Positions 27,153 to 36,129 of a stretch of DNA of 64,000 nt are shown here, one piece after another (position 1 is the first letter of the stretch; every line of letters begins with the position of its first letter). Origin of the DNA: Levilactobacillus andaensis (GTDB taxonomy: Bacteria; Bacillota; Bacilli; Lactobacillales; Lactobacillaceae); assembly GCF_016861695.1 (NCBI RefSeq), contig NZ_BOLP01000004.1, positions 248,001 through 312,000 of the forward strand. The letters run 5' to 3'. The position numbers were made by a program, and so were the translations under genes. The notes beneath the pieces were generated by a model. It saw only the letters and a list, made by a program, of their open reading frames with translations. It had not been told where the DNA came from and ran no database searches.

Positions 27153-27198
27153 AACAGATGTTAATTTCAACCGAGATTGAAATTAACATCTGTTTTTT
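27153..27198 (-). terminator. Intercistronic hairpin between binding protein and permease genes
   Basis: AACAGATGTTAATTTCAA and TTGAAATTAACATCTGTT form an uninterrupted 18-bp stem with a six-base loop, followed on the minus strand by TTTTA. In binding-protein operons such structures cause partial termination or stabilise the upstream mRNA, giving more binding protein than permease. Confidence 0.8.
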
Positions 27199-27226
27199 TC
27201 TGATTCACATTAACTAGTTAACTACT

Positions 27227-28510
27227 TTAGTTACCACTTAATGTACTATCAACTTGTTTAGATGCAGACTTCATCACACTCGTAGTATTGCTCCCAGCCA
27301 AGACTTTTTCGATAGATGGGTTAATCACGTTAGTCGTGATGTTACTCATGTTCTTGTTACCTGGGTAGTATGGCTTAGCATACCCAATTTGCTTGTACAT
27401 CGTGGAAACAAGTTTATCCTTCTTGATATCCTTGTTAGCAGCGACAGACTTCAGGTATGGTGCACACTTGTTTTCAAGGCTCCACTTCTTACCAATCTTA
27501 GTCGTGTTCCAGTACTTAACGAATGAGTAGATAGCCTTGGTCTTGCTGTCACTAGTGCTGGTAGGAATACCAAATCCAACACCATCCAAGATGGCCTTCT
27601 TGTCACCTTGCTTAGCTTGTACCAAAGTGCTAATTCCGTAGTCGATGTTGTTCTTCTTCAAACCGGAGTTCAACCAAGGACCGTTGATGTAAAGACCCAG
27701 AGAACCAGCAAGCATTAAGTTATCAGCTTCGGCACCGGAAATGTTCTTAGGACCAACGCCGTCTTTGTAAATTAATTGTTGTAAGTAATCAAAGCTCTTC
27801 TTAGTAGCTGCAGAGTTCAAAGCGGACTTCTTTTCGCTACCATTCAACAATTTAGCACCGTTATCTTGTAACAAGTTGTACATGATAGCGCTACCATCCT
27901 TAGGCATTGCAAACCCTTGGGTGTTGTTGCCTAACTTAGAGATCTTCTTAGCATCAGTTGCTAATTCAGCCCAAGTCTTAGGTGGGTTATTAGGATTCAA
28001 GCCGGCCTTCTTAAAGAGTTTCTTGTTCCAGTAGAGGTACATACCTTGTACTTGCATAGGAACGAAGTAAGTCTTTCCATTGATAACCCCTAAGTTCCGG
28101 GCAGTGGTTTCGAAGTTAGACTTGTCAACGCCGCTTTGCTTGTAGAAGTCACCCATGTCCTTCATCGTGCCATTGGCAACATAAGAAGCCATGTCACCAT
28201 AGTTCATAGCAACAAAGTCAGGTGCTTTCTTAGCAGTGATACCAGTTGGTAACTTCTGGTTGAAGTTATCCCAAGTCATGATATCCATCTTGACCTTAAC
28301 GTGGTCTTTGTTAGTCTTGTTGTAATCTTTAACAATTTGCTTTAAAACGTCCCCGTCAGTTGATGTGAAGCCGTTCCAGAAAGTAATAGTTGTAGTCTTG
28401 TTTGAAGAACTACTGCTACTTGACTTGCTGCTTCCACATGCTGCCAAGCTGACACCTGCTGCTGCGATTGCAGCAACAACGCCAAGCTTTTTCATTAAGC
28501 CATGTCTCAT
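27227..28510 (-). CDS. Sugar ABC transporter substrate-binding lipoprotein
   Basis: A 427-residue extracellular binding protein. The signal peptide (LMKKLGVVAAIAAAGVS) ends in the lipobox LAAC-G, so the mature protein is anchored by lipid at Cys 25. A serine-rich linker follows, then a type-1 extracellular solute-binding fold (TITFWNGFTSTDGDVLKQIV, PPKTWAELATDAKKI, INGPWLNSGLKK). GAGGTG precedes ATG 28510. It delivers its ligand, probably arabino-oligosaccharides, to the two permeases downstream. It is the first intact gene of the operon; remnants of an earlier gene lie upstream. Confidence 0.92.
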   Translation of the reverse strand: MRHGLMKKLGVVAAIAAAGVSLAACGSSKSSSSSSSNKTTTITFWNGFTSTDGDVLKQIVKDYNKTNKDHVKVKMDIMTWDNFNQKLPTGITAKKAPDFVAMNYGDMASYVANGTMKDMGDFYKQSGVDKSNFETTARNLGVINGKTYFVPMQVQGMYLYWNKKLFKKAGLNPNNPPKTWAELATDAKKISKLGNNTQGFAMPKDGSAIMYNLLQDNGAKLLNGSEKKSALNSAATKKSFDYLQQLIYKDGVGPKNISGAEADNLMLAGSLGLYINGPWLNSGLKKNNIDYGISTLVQAKQGDKKAILDGVGFGIPTSTSDSKTKAIYSFVKYWNTTKIGKKWSLENKCAPYLKSVAANKDIKKDKLVSTMYKQIGYAKPYYPGNKNMSNITTNVINPSIEKVLAGSNTTSVMKSASKQVDSTLSGN

Positions 28511-28651
28511 GATTTACACCTCTATGATTAGTAGTTAATTCCAATACCTTATATGATAGTGGTTTCGCTCTCGAACACGATCATCCATTAACCCCTAAAT
28601 GTTGATTGATCATCATATCCGTCATATGTACTTAAGAATAATAACTGTACT

Positions 28652-28941
28652 TTATCGCAATGCCCCTATCATATTTAGAACTTTGCTTGAACAGTAATTT
28701 CCGATTGAAGGACCCCCTTGTAATCTGTCATGGCCATTAAACGAAAACTCAATTGAACTACCAGCATCCTCATTGCTAATGTTCTCACAAGTTACCACAT
28801 TCAACTCCCACGATTTCCCCATCGTCTGCGCATTAACGTTGGGTATTGATCATTGTCGCTTTCAGTGGCACGTCCAATGAACGAACGATTCAGCAATTCG
28901 TTAGCCCCAGCAACTCCTGAGTTTAGAAAGTACAAAACTTT
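28652..28941 (-). pseudogene. Decayed first gene of the ABC operon
   Basis: On the minus strand an AAAGGAG site (about 28950-28956) is followed not by ATG but by TAG AAA, then an open stretch reading KVLYFLNSGVAGANELLNRS and FIGRATESDNDQYPTLM. At about 28820-28830 sense passes to another frame reading GKSWELNVVTCENISNEDA and GSSIEFSFNGHDRL, ending at TAA 28652. Codon choice looks like real coding sequence in both parts. I read it as one small gene that lost its start codon and gained a frameshift. The product family was not recognised. The promoter and cre just upstream are intact and now serve the binding-protein gene. Confidence 0.4.
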
Positions 28942-28972
28942 CTAACTAACTCCTTTGCCTTATCCACGTACA

Positions 28973-29018
28973 AATTTAGCATAAATTGTAAGCGATTTCA
29001 ATAGTTATACGGAACAAT
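28973..29018 (-). promoter_or_regulatory. Promoter, perfect cre and operator-like box of the ABC operon
   Basis: On the minus strand -35 TTGAAA (28996-29001) and -10 TAAATT (28973-28978) are 17 bases apart. The cre TGTAAGCGATTTCA (28987-29000) is a perfect 14 of 14 match and covers the -35 and spacer. The operator-like AGTTATACGGAACAAT (29003-29018) abuts it. The predicted transcript has a leader of about 460 bases containing the decayed gene. Between 29019 and 29426 I see no supported gene. Confidence 0.6.
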
Positions 29019-29426
29019 TTTGGTTTTTAACACTTTATATACTTACTAATAACCGGGTTAATCCCACTCATCACGCTGGTTTCAGCTAATAAATCGACCC
29101 ATTAAAAAAAGTTCGAAAAACTTATACTTTTTCATCTTAAGTCGTTTTTCTCTAAATTAGGAATCGGTTATCTTCTATTCCTAAATGTCTATTTTCCTTG
29201 ATATGCCACCATTTGTCCCCAAATTCATTGAGCAAATGATAAGTAATTCGTCCAAAGTTCGAACTGCTCCCACTAGAGACGATAATCAATGAATTCAGAA
29301 AATTCATCTGAAATGCGCCTATATTCATCCTTAGACGCATTAAATTGGGGATTTTGATTGACGGTCCCTTGCTTGGAAGCGTTTTATATAGTAATATTTG
29401 TTCAGATGTATTGTTTTGCATATAAA

Positions 29427-29442
29427 TGTTGTCCGAATAAAA
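29427..29442. promoter_or_regulatory. Operator-like box upstream of GH51 copy 2
   Basis: TGTTGTCCGAATAAAA, read on the opposite strand, matches the first araB operator box at 12 of 16 positions. It lies 45 bases before the GH51 start codon. Confidence 0.4.
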
Positions 29443-29486
29443 ACGTTATTTTAAGTCCCATTTACTTTCCTTAAGGAGGTTATATT

Positions 29487-30941
29487 TTGTCTCATATCTC
29501 AATTAACCAGCAACGGCAACGTGGCAAAATCAGTAAATATATTTATGGTCAGTTTTCCGAACATCTTGGACGAAGTATCTACGGTGGCTTATGGGTTGAA
29601 CCCAACTCCGAAATTCCGAACACAAACGGTCTGCGCACCGATGCTGTAAAGGCTCTAAAGGCGATTAAAGTTCCCGTCTTACGCTGGCCAGGCGGTTGCT
29701 TCGCTGACACCTACCATTGGGCCGACGGTATCGGTCCAGCCAATAAACGTAAAAAAATCGTCAATACAAGCTGGGGGGGCGTTGTCGAAAACAACCATTT
29801 TGGGACTCATGAGTATTTTGAATTACTCAAACAATTAGGTGCCGATGCTTACGTGAACGGTAACCTTGGCAGTGGCACCGTTCAGGAAATGTCTGAATGG
29901 GTTGAATACATGACCTTTAATGGTACTTCACCAATGGCTGACTTACGAGCGGCTAACGGTCACAAGGAGCCCTGGCATGTCAAATTCTTTGGTGTCGGTA
30001 ATGAAAGTTGGGGCGGCGGTGGCAACATGCGTCCCGAATACTACGCCGATCTTTACCGGCAATACCAAACCTTTCTTACTAGTTATGACGCTGATCATCC
30101 CCTTTACAAGATTGCTTCGGGGCCTAATGTTGATGACTATCGTTGGATGGATGTTCTGATGAAAAATGCTGCTCCTTATATGGATGGTATTAGCCTACAT
30201 CACTACGCCTTAGCTTCTGCCTGGGAAGATAAACGTCCTGCATTGAACTTTCCAGAAAATGAATGGTTCTCATTGATTAAGAGTGCCCAGAAGATGGATG
30301 AACTCATTACTAAACACAGTACCATTATGGATAAATATGATCCCGAAAAACGGGTCGGCTTAATCGTCGATGAATGGGGATCTTGGCTCCAAACTGAAAA
30401 GGGAACAAATCCTGCATTTCTTTATCAACAAAATACGATTCGTGATGCCATGATTGCCGCTATTACATTGCATATTTTCCAGAAACATGTTGACCGGGTT
30501 CAAATGGCAAATATCGCACAAATGGTGAATGTACTCCAGGCCATGTTACTAACAGACGGACCCAAGATGATCAAGACGCCCACTTACTACATCTTCAAAA
30601 TGTTTCTCAAACATCAAGACGCTTTAGCAATGGACACACTTGATAATTTAGCAGAGACAACTAGTGCTTCTGTTTCTAAAAATCAAGATGGCTACTTTAT
30701 CTCGCTTTGTAATTATGGTTTAACCGCGGCAGATACCGTTACTATTGATATAGATAGTGTCATCCATACAGTAACCGGTGAAATGCTACGGGGAACCCAG
30801 ATGGATCAACATAACGATTTTGACCACCCTGACGCGGTGGCCCCCGAAGCCTTCACTGCTACTACTCATAATTCCCATCAATTAACTGCTAAAATTCCAC
30901 CAATGAGTGTCGTGACGTTACAGGTAAACACCGAAAATTAA
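29487..30941 (+). CDS. abfA: Alpha-L-arabinofuranosidase, GH51 (copy 2)
   Basis: A 484-residue cytoplasmic enzyme. It starts with TTG 29487 after AAGGAGG. The acid/base motif is FFGVGNESWGGGGNM (about residue 170) and the nucleophile motif GLIVDEWGSW (about 295). These, with PVLRWPGGCFADTYHW, put it in the other GH51 branch from the enzymes at 23083 and 34577. It is divergent from the ABC importer operon and followed by a clean terminator, so it is monocistronic. A different linkage preference from the other two is likely but unproven. Confidence 0.94.
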   Translation: MSHISINQQRQRGKISKYIYGQFSEHLGRSIYGGLWVEPNSEIPNTNGLRTDAVKALKAIKVPVLRWPGGCFADTYHWADGIGPANKRKKIVNTSWGGVVENNHFGTHEYFELLKQLGADAYVNGNLGSGTVQEMSEWVEYMTFNGTSPMADLRAANGHKEPWHVKFFGVGNESWGGGGNMRPEYYADLYRQYQTFLTSYDADHPLYKIASGPNVDDYRWMDVLMKNAAPYMDGISLHHYALASAWEDKRPALNFPENEWFSLIKSAQKMDELITKHSTIMDKYDPEKRVGLIVDEWGSWLQTEKGTNPAFLYQQNTIRDAMIAAITLHIFQKHVDRVQMANIAQMVNVLQAMLLTDGPKMIKTPTYYIFKMFLKHQDALAMDTLDNLAETTSASVSKNQDGYFISLCNYGLTAADTVTIDIDSVIHTVTGEMLRGTQMDQHNDFDHPDAVAPEAFTATTHNSHQLTAKIPPMSVVTLQVNTEN

Positions 30942-30954
30942 TTTAAGCAACCAT

Positions 30955-30999
30955 AGGTCCATGTAAATTAACGCTAGCAATTAGGTTAACATGGACCTT
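30955..30999 (+). terminator. Terminator of GH51 copy 2
   Basis: AGGTCCATGT.AA stem with a loop of about 17 bases and TT.ACATGGACCTTTT, 14 bases after the stop. Confidence 0.8.
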
Positions 31000-31120
31000 T
31001 TGCGTTACTATTAGAGTTAAATGGATGATGTGACTTCTAATCACCACCTACATGAGGCGTTAAAAATTGACATCGCTTAGTTTAACCAACGCCAATGTAT
31101 TGAAGGGAATGAATTTTAAC

Positions 31121-31996
31121 GTGGAAATTAAAGATATCATCAATATCTTCCCAGACGCACACCTACAACCAACGCCTAATCCAGATACAGCCTACCTGAG
31201 CATTCCAATTGAGGATCAATGGCTAACTGTTTCACGCGCTCAACTCACCCCCCGCGAAACTGCCCTTCTTCAGCTCATGACGGATAAGGCAACGCCCACT
31301 ACGGCAGCCAACGATCATGTTTGGTTTCGGCGACTATTCTTAGGTGAAAAAATATCCTCACAAGACTTGGAGAATCAGCGTATTCGAATTATTCAAATCA
31401 ATCTAGTCAGCCATGACAGTTCCATTCCCGTTGACAAGTGGCTAGATGCCTTCAAGACCATGTTCAAACAGCCCTTTATAGACACGTTCTTTATCAATAG
31501 TCACGAAGCCATTGCAGTTGAACGACTTGGCTCTAAGATATATGACAATGATAATTTTCTAGGAATTAGCCAGGCACTAGACAGCGATTTCTACTGCAGT
31601 TCCAAAATATATATCGGCCAATATTGGCAAGACGATAATTCAATCGAGTCGCTCTTTACCAATGAACGAAACTTGTTTAAGTTTCAGCTACAGCAAAATA
31701 CTAGTGATCGGCTATTTTCCATTTCAAATAGTATTCTAAAATACTATTTTAAAATGCGACTCAGTCAAGATCCCCTGATTTTAAAAAGCAACCCCGAATT
31801 ATTCAACATGCCGGATGCCAAGAAAACCATTACGACCCTTTATCAAAACGGTGGTAACGTTAGTATCACTGCCAAAAAGATGTTTTTGCATCGTAACACG
31901 TTACAATACCGAATCAAAAAATTTCAGGAAACAACCGGATTCAACCTGAAAAATATGGATGATTTGCTTTTCTGCTACCTCTTAACTTTTCAGTAA
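31121..31996 (+). CDS. CdaR/PucR-type transcriptional regulator
   Basis: A regulator of about 291 residues with a C-terminal PucR-type helix-turn-helix (TITTLYQNGGNVSITAKKMF, LHRNTLQYRIKKF) typical of sugar-diacid regulators. The N-terminal two thirds is an uncharacterised sensor part. The start is uncertain: GTG 31121 gives the usual family N-terminus (EIKDIINIFPDAHLQ) with AAGGGA upstream, while TTG 31067 has GAGG 9 bases before it and would add 18 residues. Located between GH51 and the MsmK-type ATPase gene, it probably controls arabinoside genes, but the effector is unknown. Confidence 0.75.
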   Translation: MEIKDIINIFPDAHLQPTPNPDTAYLSIPIEDQWLTVSRAQLTPRETALLQLMTDKATPTTAANDHVWFRRLFLGEKISSQDLENQRIRIIQINLVSHDSSIPVDKWLDAFKTMFKQPFIDTFFINSHEAIAVERLGSKIYDNDNFLGISQALDSDFYCSSKIYIGQYWQDDNSIESLFTNERNLFKFQLQQNTSDRLFSISNSILKYYFKMRLSQDPLILKSNPELFNMPDAKKTITTLYQNGGNVSITAKKMFLHRNTLQYRIKKFQETTGFNLKNMDDLLFCYLLTFQ

Positions 31997-32001
31997 TTAC
32001 C

Positions 32002-32046
32002 AAAAAAGGATAGTGGCCCCCTCTTCGGGGACTCACTATCCTTTTT
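32002..32046. terminator. Bidirectional terminator
   Basis: AAAAAGGATAGTG, CCCC/GGGG and CACTATCCTTTTT form a stem between the convergent regulator and ATPase genes. Confidence 0.85.
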
Positions 32047-32055
32047 GTACTCTCT

Positions 32056-33171
32056 CTAATCCATGTAATCTACAGAGACTTCAGAATCTTTATCAAAGTA
32101 ATGTGCCTTGTTCAAGTCAAAGCCCATCTTAACGTGAGCACCTGGCTTTTCAAAGTCACGCGCGTTAACCTTCGAAACAAACTCAGTGTTCCCAACCTTA
32201 CTGTACAATTGAGAGTCAGCACCAAGTAATTCAGAAACGATAATTTCTGCGTCAACTTCGTTTTCAGGGAAGGCTTCCAAGAAGGCATTTTCAGTATGAA
32301 TATCTTCTGGACGGACACCCAAAATTAATTGCTTGCCATCGTAACCATGCTTAACCAAATTCTTCAAACGGCCTTCTGGAACACTCAGGTGTAATTCGCC
32401 TTTTTCGTCAGTAACTACACCATCATGTAACGTCACGTTGAAGAAGTTCATAGCAGGCGCACCAATAAACCCAGCAACAAAGGCGTTAACTGGTTTGTCG
32501 TAAACTTCGGAAGGTGTCCCTACCTGTTGAACCTTCCCATCACGCATAACAACAATTCGGTCGGCCATCGTCATCGCTTCAGTCTGATCATGAGTAACAT
32601 AAATGGTCGTGGTTCCCAAATCTTGATGCAACTTAGCAATCTGAGCACGCATCGAAATCCGCAACTTAGCATCCAAGTTAGATAATGGTTCATCCATTAA
32701 GAAGACTGGCGCATCACGAACAATCGCCCGACCTAAGGCAACCCGTTGCCGTTGCCCACCAGAAAGGGCGGCTGGCTTCCGGTCCAAGTATTCAGTTAAC
32801 CCAAGAATATCAGCGGCGTGCTTGACCCGCTTATCAATATCTTCCTTGGACTTCTTTTGAATCTTCAACCCAAAGGCCATGTTTCCATAAACAGTCATGT
32901 GTGGATACAAAGCGTAGTTTTGGAAGACCATGGCAATGTCCCGGTCCTTAGGTGCTAAGTTGTTAGCAACTTTACCATTAATAACCAATTTTCCTTTGGT
33001 AATATCTTCCAAGCCAGCAATCATCCGTAAAGTCGTTGACTTCCCACAACCAGAAGGCCCAACGAAAACCATAAATTCTTTATCCTTAACGTCAAGGTTA
33101 AAATCAGTAACAGAGTAATCATCTGCTCCTTCATACTGTTTGTAGATGTGTTCTAGATTAACTTCAGCCAT
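32056..33171 (-). CDS. msmK: MsmK/UgpC-type sugar ABC transporter ATPase
   Basis: A 371-residue ATPase that can energise CUT1 importers. Walker [10 protein letters not shown], signature [14 protein letters not shown] and Walker [17 protein letters not shown] are intact. A C-terminal regulatory (OB-like, TOBE) region follows from about residue 240. ATG 33171 is taken as start ([13 protein letters not shown]) after AAGGA; the upstream in-frame ATGs overlap that site. It stands alone, yet the only ABC permeases for sugar nearby (25239, 26206) lack an ATPase, so this is their likely motor, perhaps shared with other importers of the cell. Confidence 0.93.
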   Translation of the reverse strand: MAEVNLEHIYKQYEGADDYSVTDFNLDVKDKEFMVFVGPSGCGKSTTLRMIAGLEDITKGKLVINGKVANNLAPKDRDIAMVFQNYALYPHMTVYGNMAFGLKIQKKSKEDIDKRVKHAADILGLTEYLDRKPAALSGGQRQRVALGRAIVRDAPVFLMDEPLSNLDAKLRISMRAQIAKLHQDLGTTTIYVTHDQTEAMTMADRIVVMRDGKVQQVGTPSEVYDKPVNAFVAGFIGAPAMNFFNVTLHDGVVTDEKGELHLSVPEGRLKNLVKHGYDGKQLILGVRPEDIHTENAFLEAFPENEVDAEIIVSELLGADSQLYSKVGNTEFVSKVNARDFEKPGAHVKMGFDLNKAHYFDKDSEVSVDYMD

Positions 33172-33207
33172 TATGTATAACATTCCTTTCAAAATTTATC
33201 TGTACTT

Positions 33208-33236
33208 AGTATAGAATGAAAGCGCATTCAGATAAA
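33208..33236 (-). promoter_or_regulatory. msmK promoter with a cre in the spacer
   Basis: On the minus strand the -10 TATACT (33208-33213) lies 17 bases from a weak -35 TTTATC (33231-33236). The spacer contains TGAAAGCGCATTCA (33217-33230), a perfect cre. CcpA bound here would block RNA polymerase directly. Confidence 0.65.
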
Positions 33237-33311
33237 GCAAATAGTGAACAAAATCATCCGAACACTTTAGCAAATGTGAACAAAGATATTGATAAATAAG
33301 GAATTGTAAAT

Positions 33312-33327
33312 AGTTATTCGGATATAT
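33312..33327. promoter_or_regulatory. Operator-like box between msmK and GH43
   Basis: AGTTATTCGGATATAT matches the symporter-promoter palindrome at 13 of 16 positions and shares AGTTAT.CG with the boxes at araA and the ABC operon. Confidence 0.5.
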
Positions 33328-33458
33328 TTTTTACTTTAAGAATCCTTATACACAGCAATTTATCTGCTCCCCGTCACCTTGGACTACCTTCAAATAACAT
33401 TCTGACCTTTAATTTCAAAAAATAAGATGCTTTTAACCGGAAGATAACGTTTGCCGGT

Positions 33459-33483
33459 TGACAGCGTTTTCATACGGTTGTAT
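33459..33483. promoter_or_regulatory. cre and operator-like box upstream of the GH43 gene
   Basis: TGACAGCGTTTTCA (33459-33472) read on the other strand is a 13 of 14 cre. TTTCATACGGTTGTAT (33468-33483) overlaps it and matches 11 of 16 positions of the AraR-like palindrome. The overlap would let CcpA and the repressor act on the same GH43 promoter. Confidence 0.5.
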
Positions 33484-33571
33484 ATTTCAAGTGTACGTAT
33501 TTATTAGTATTTATTGAAGAGCCTTCTTTCCTAAGTACTTACAAATATTTCTAAAAGGAGCGACTAATCTT

Positions 33572-34552
33572 ATGGTACAGGCACAGGATTACATCAACCC
33601 ACTAATTGTTCAGCGGGCTGACCCGTACATTTACAAGCACACCGACGGCTACTATTACTTTACAGCCTCCGTTCCTGCTTACAACTTAATCGAGATTCGG
33701 CGGGCGAAGACCTTAAATGGCTTAGCAAATGCTGCCCCCCGCACCGTATGGCGGAAGCACCCAGATGGCAGCGGCCCTATGAGCCAACTGATCTGGGCAC
33801 CCGAAATTCATTACATAGACGGCAAATGGTTCATCTACTTCGCCGCATCTCACACCAAGGAATTCGATCACAACGGCATGTTCCAACACCGGATGTATTG
33901 CATCGAATGCGACAACGCTGACCCAATGCGCGATGAAGCCGACTGGGTAGAACGTGGCCAGATTGAAACGCCAATGGATACCTTTGCGCTTGATGCGACC
34001 GTTTTCGAAGCCCAAAACAAGTTGTACTACGTCTGGGCGCAAAAAGATCCCGCTATTAAGGGAAACTCCAACATTTATATTGCGGAAATGGAGAATCCTT
34101 GGACGCTAAAGACCAAGCCAGTTATGCTGACGAAGCCTGAATACGACTGGGAAACCAAGATTTTCTGGGTAAACGAAGGCCCCGCCATCTTGCATCGTAA
34201 CGGCCGTTTCTTCCTCACCTACTCTGCCAGTGCTACCGACGAAAACTACGCCATGGGTATGCTGACGGTTCCCGAAGACGCCGACCTGCTCGACGCTTCG
34301 AATTGGTCAAAGTCCACGACCCCCGTTTTCCAAAGCAACATGCCTATTCAGCAATACGGCCCTGGTCACAACTCATTTACGGTCGCCGAAGACAACGAGA
34401 CCGACATGCTGGTCTACCATTGTCGGAACTACACCGATATCAAAGGCGATCCACTGTACGACCCGAACCGGCACACGATGGTTCAACCGTTCACTTGGAA
34501 CGGTGATGGGACGCCGAACTTCGGCAAGCCCGTTCCCTACAATTACAAATAA
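33572..34552 (+). CDS. Exo-acting alpha-L-arabinofuranosidase/arabinanase, GH43
   Basis: A 326-residue five-bladed beta-propeller glycosidase without signal peptide. The three GH43 carboxylates are visible: QRADPYIYK (general base Asp), FALDATVFE (pKa-modulating Asp) and WVNEGPAIL (general acid Glu). Its length and motifs resemble exo-1,5-alpha-L-arabinofuranosidases that act on linear arabino-oligosaccharides; beta-xylosidase activity is a less likely alternative. AAAGGAG precedes ATG 33572. It is followed 24 bases later by the third GH51 gene, forming a two-gene degradation operon under cre and operator control. Confidence 0.9.
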   Translation: MVQAQDYINPLIVQRADPYIYKHTDGYYYFTASVPAYNLIEIRRAKTLNGLANAAPRTVWRKHPDGSGPMSQLIWAPEIHYIDGKWFIYFAASHTKEFDHNGMFQHRMYCIECDNADPMRDEADWVERGQIETPMDTFALDATVFEAQNKLYYVWAQKDPAIKGNSNIYIAEMENPWTLKTKPVMLTKPEYDWETKIFWVNEGPAILHRNGRFFLTYSASATDENYAMGMLTVPEDADLLDASNWSKSTTPVFQSNMPIQQYGPGHNSFTVAEDNETDMLVYHCRNYTDIKGDPLYDPNRHTMVQPFTWNGDGTPNFGKPVPYNYK

Positions 34553-36067
<1,515 letters not shown>

Positions 36068-36083
36068 TGGTTAGTCACTAACC

Positions 36084-36121
36084 TAAAAAGAGTCGATGGC
36101 AGAAATGTCATCGGCTCTTTT
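36084..36121 (+). terminator. Terminator of the GH43-GH51 operon
   Basis: AAAAGAGTCGATG, ten-base loop, CATCGGCTCTTTT, 17 bases after the stop. Confidence 0.8.
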
Positions 36122-36129
36122 AATTTGGG

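Noticed and set aside
29152-29421. Open frame of 89 codons on the minus strand between the ABC operon and GH51
   Set aside because: No ribosome binding site, no family resemblance, and an alternative frame over the same bases looks equally coding-like but has stops. At best it is part of decayed sequence.
33244-33284. Direct repeat GTGAACAAA at 33244 and 33276
   Set aside because: Spacing of about three turns could fit an activator site, but the motif was not seen at other promoters, so chance is likely.
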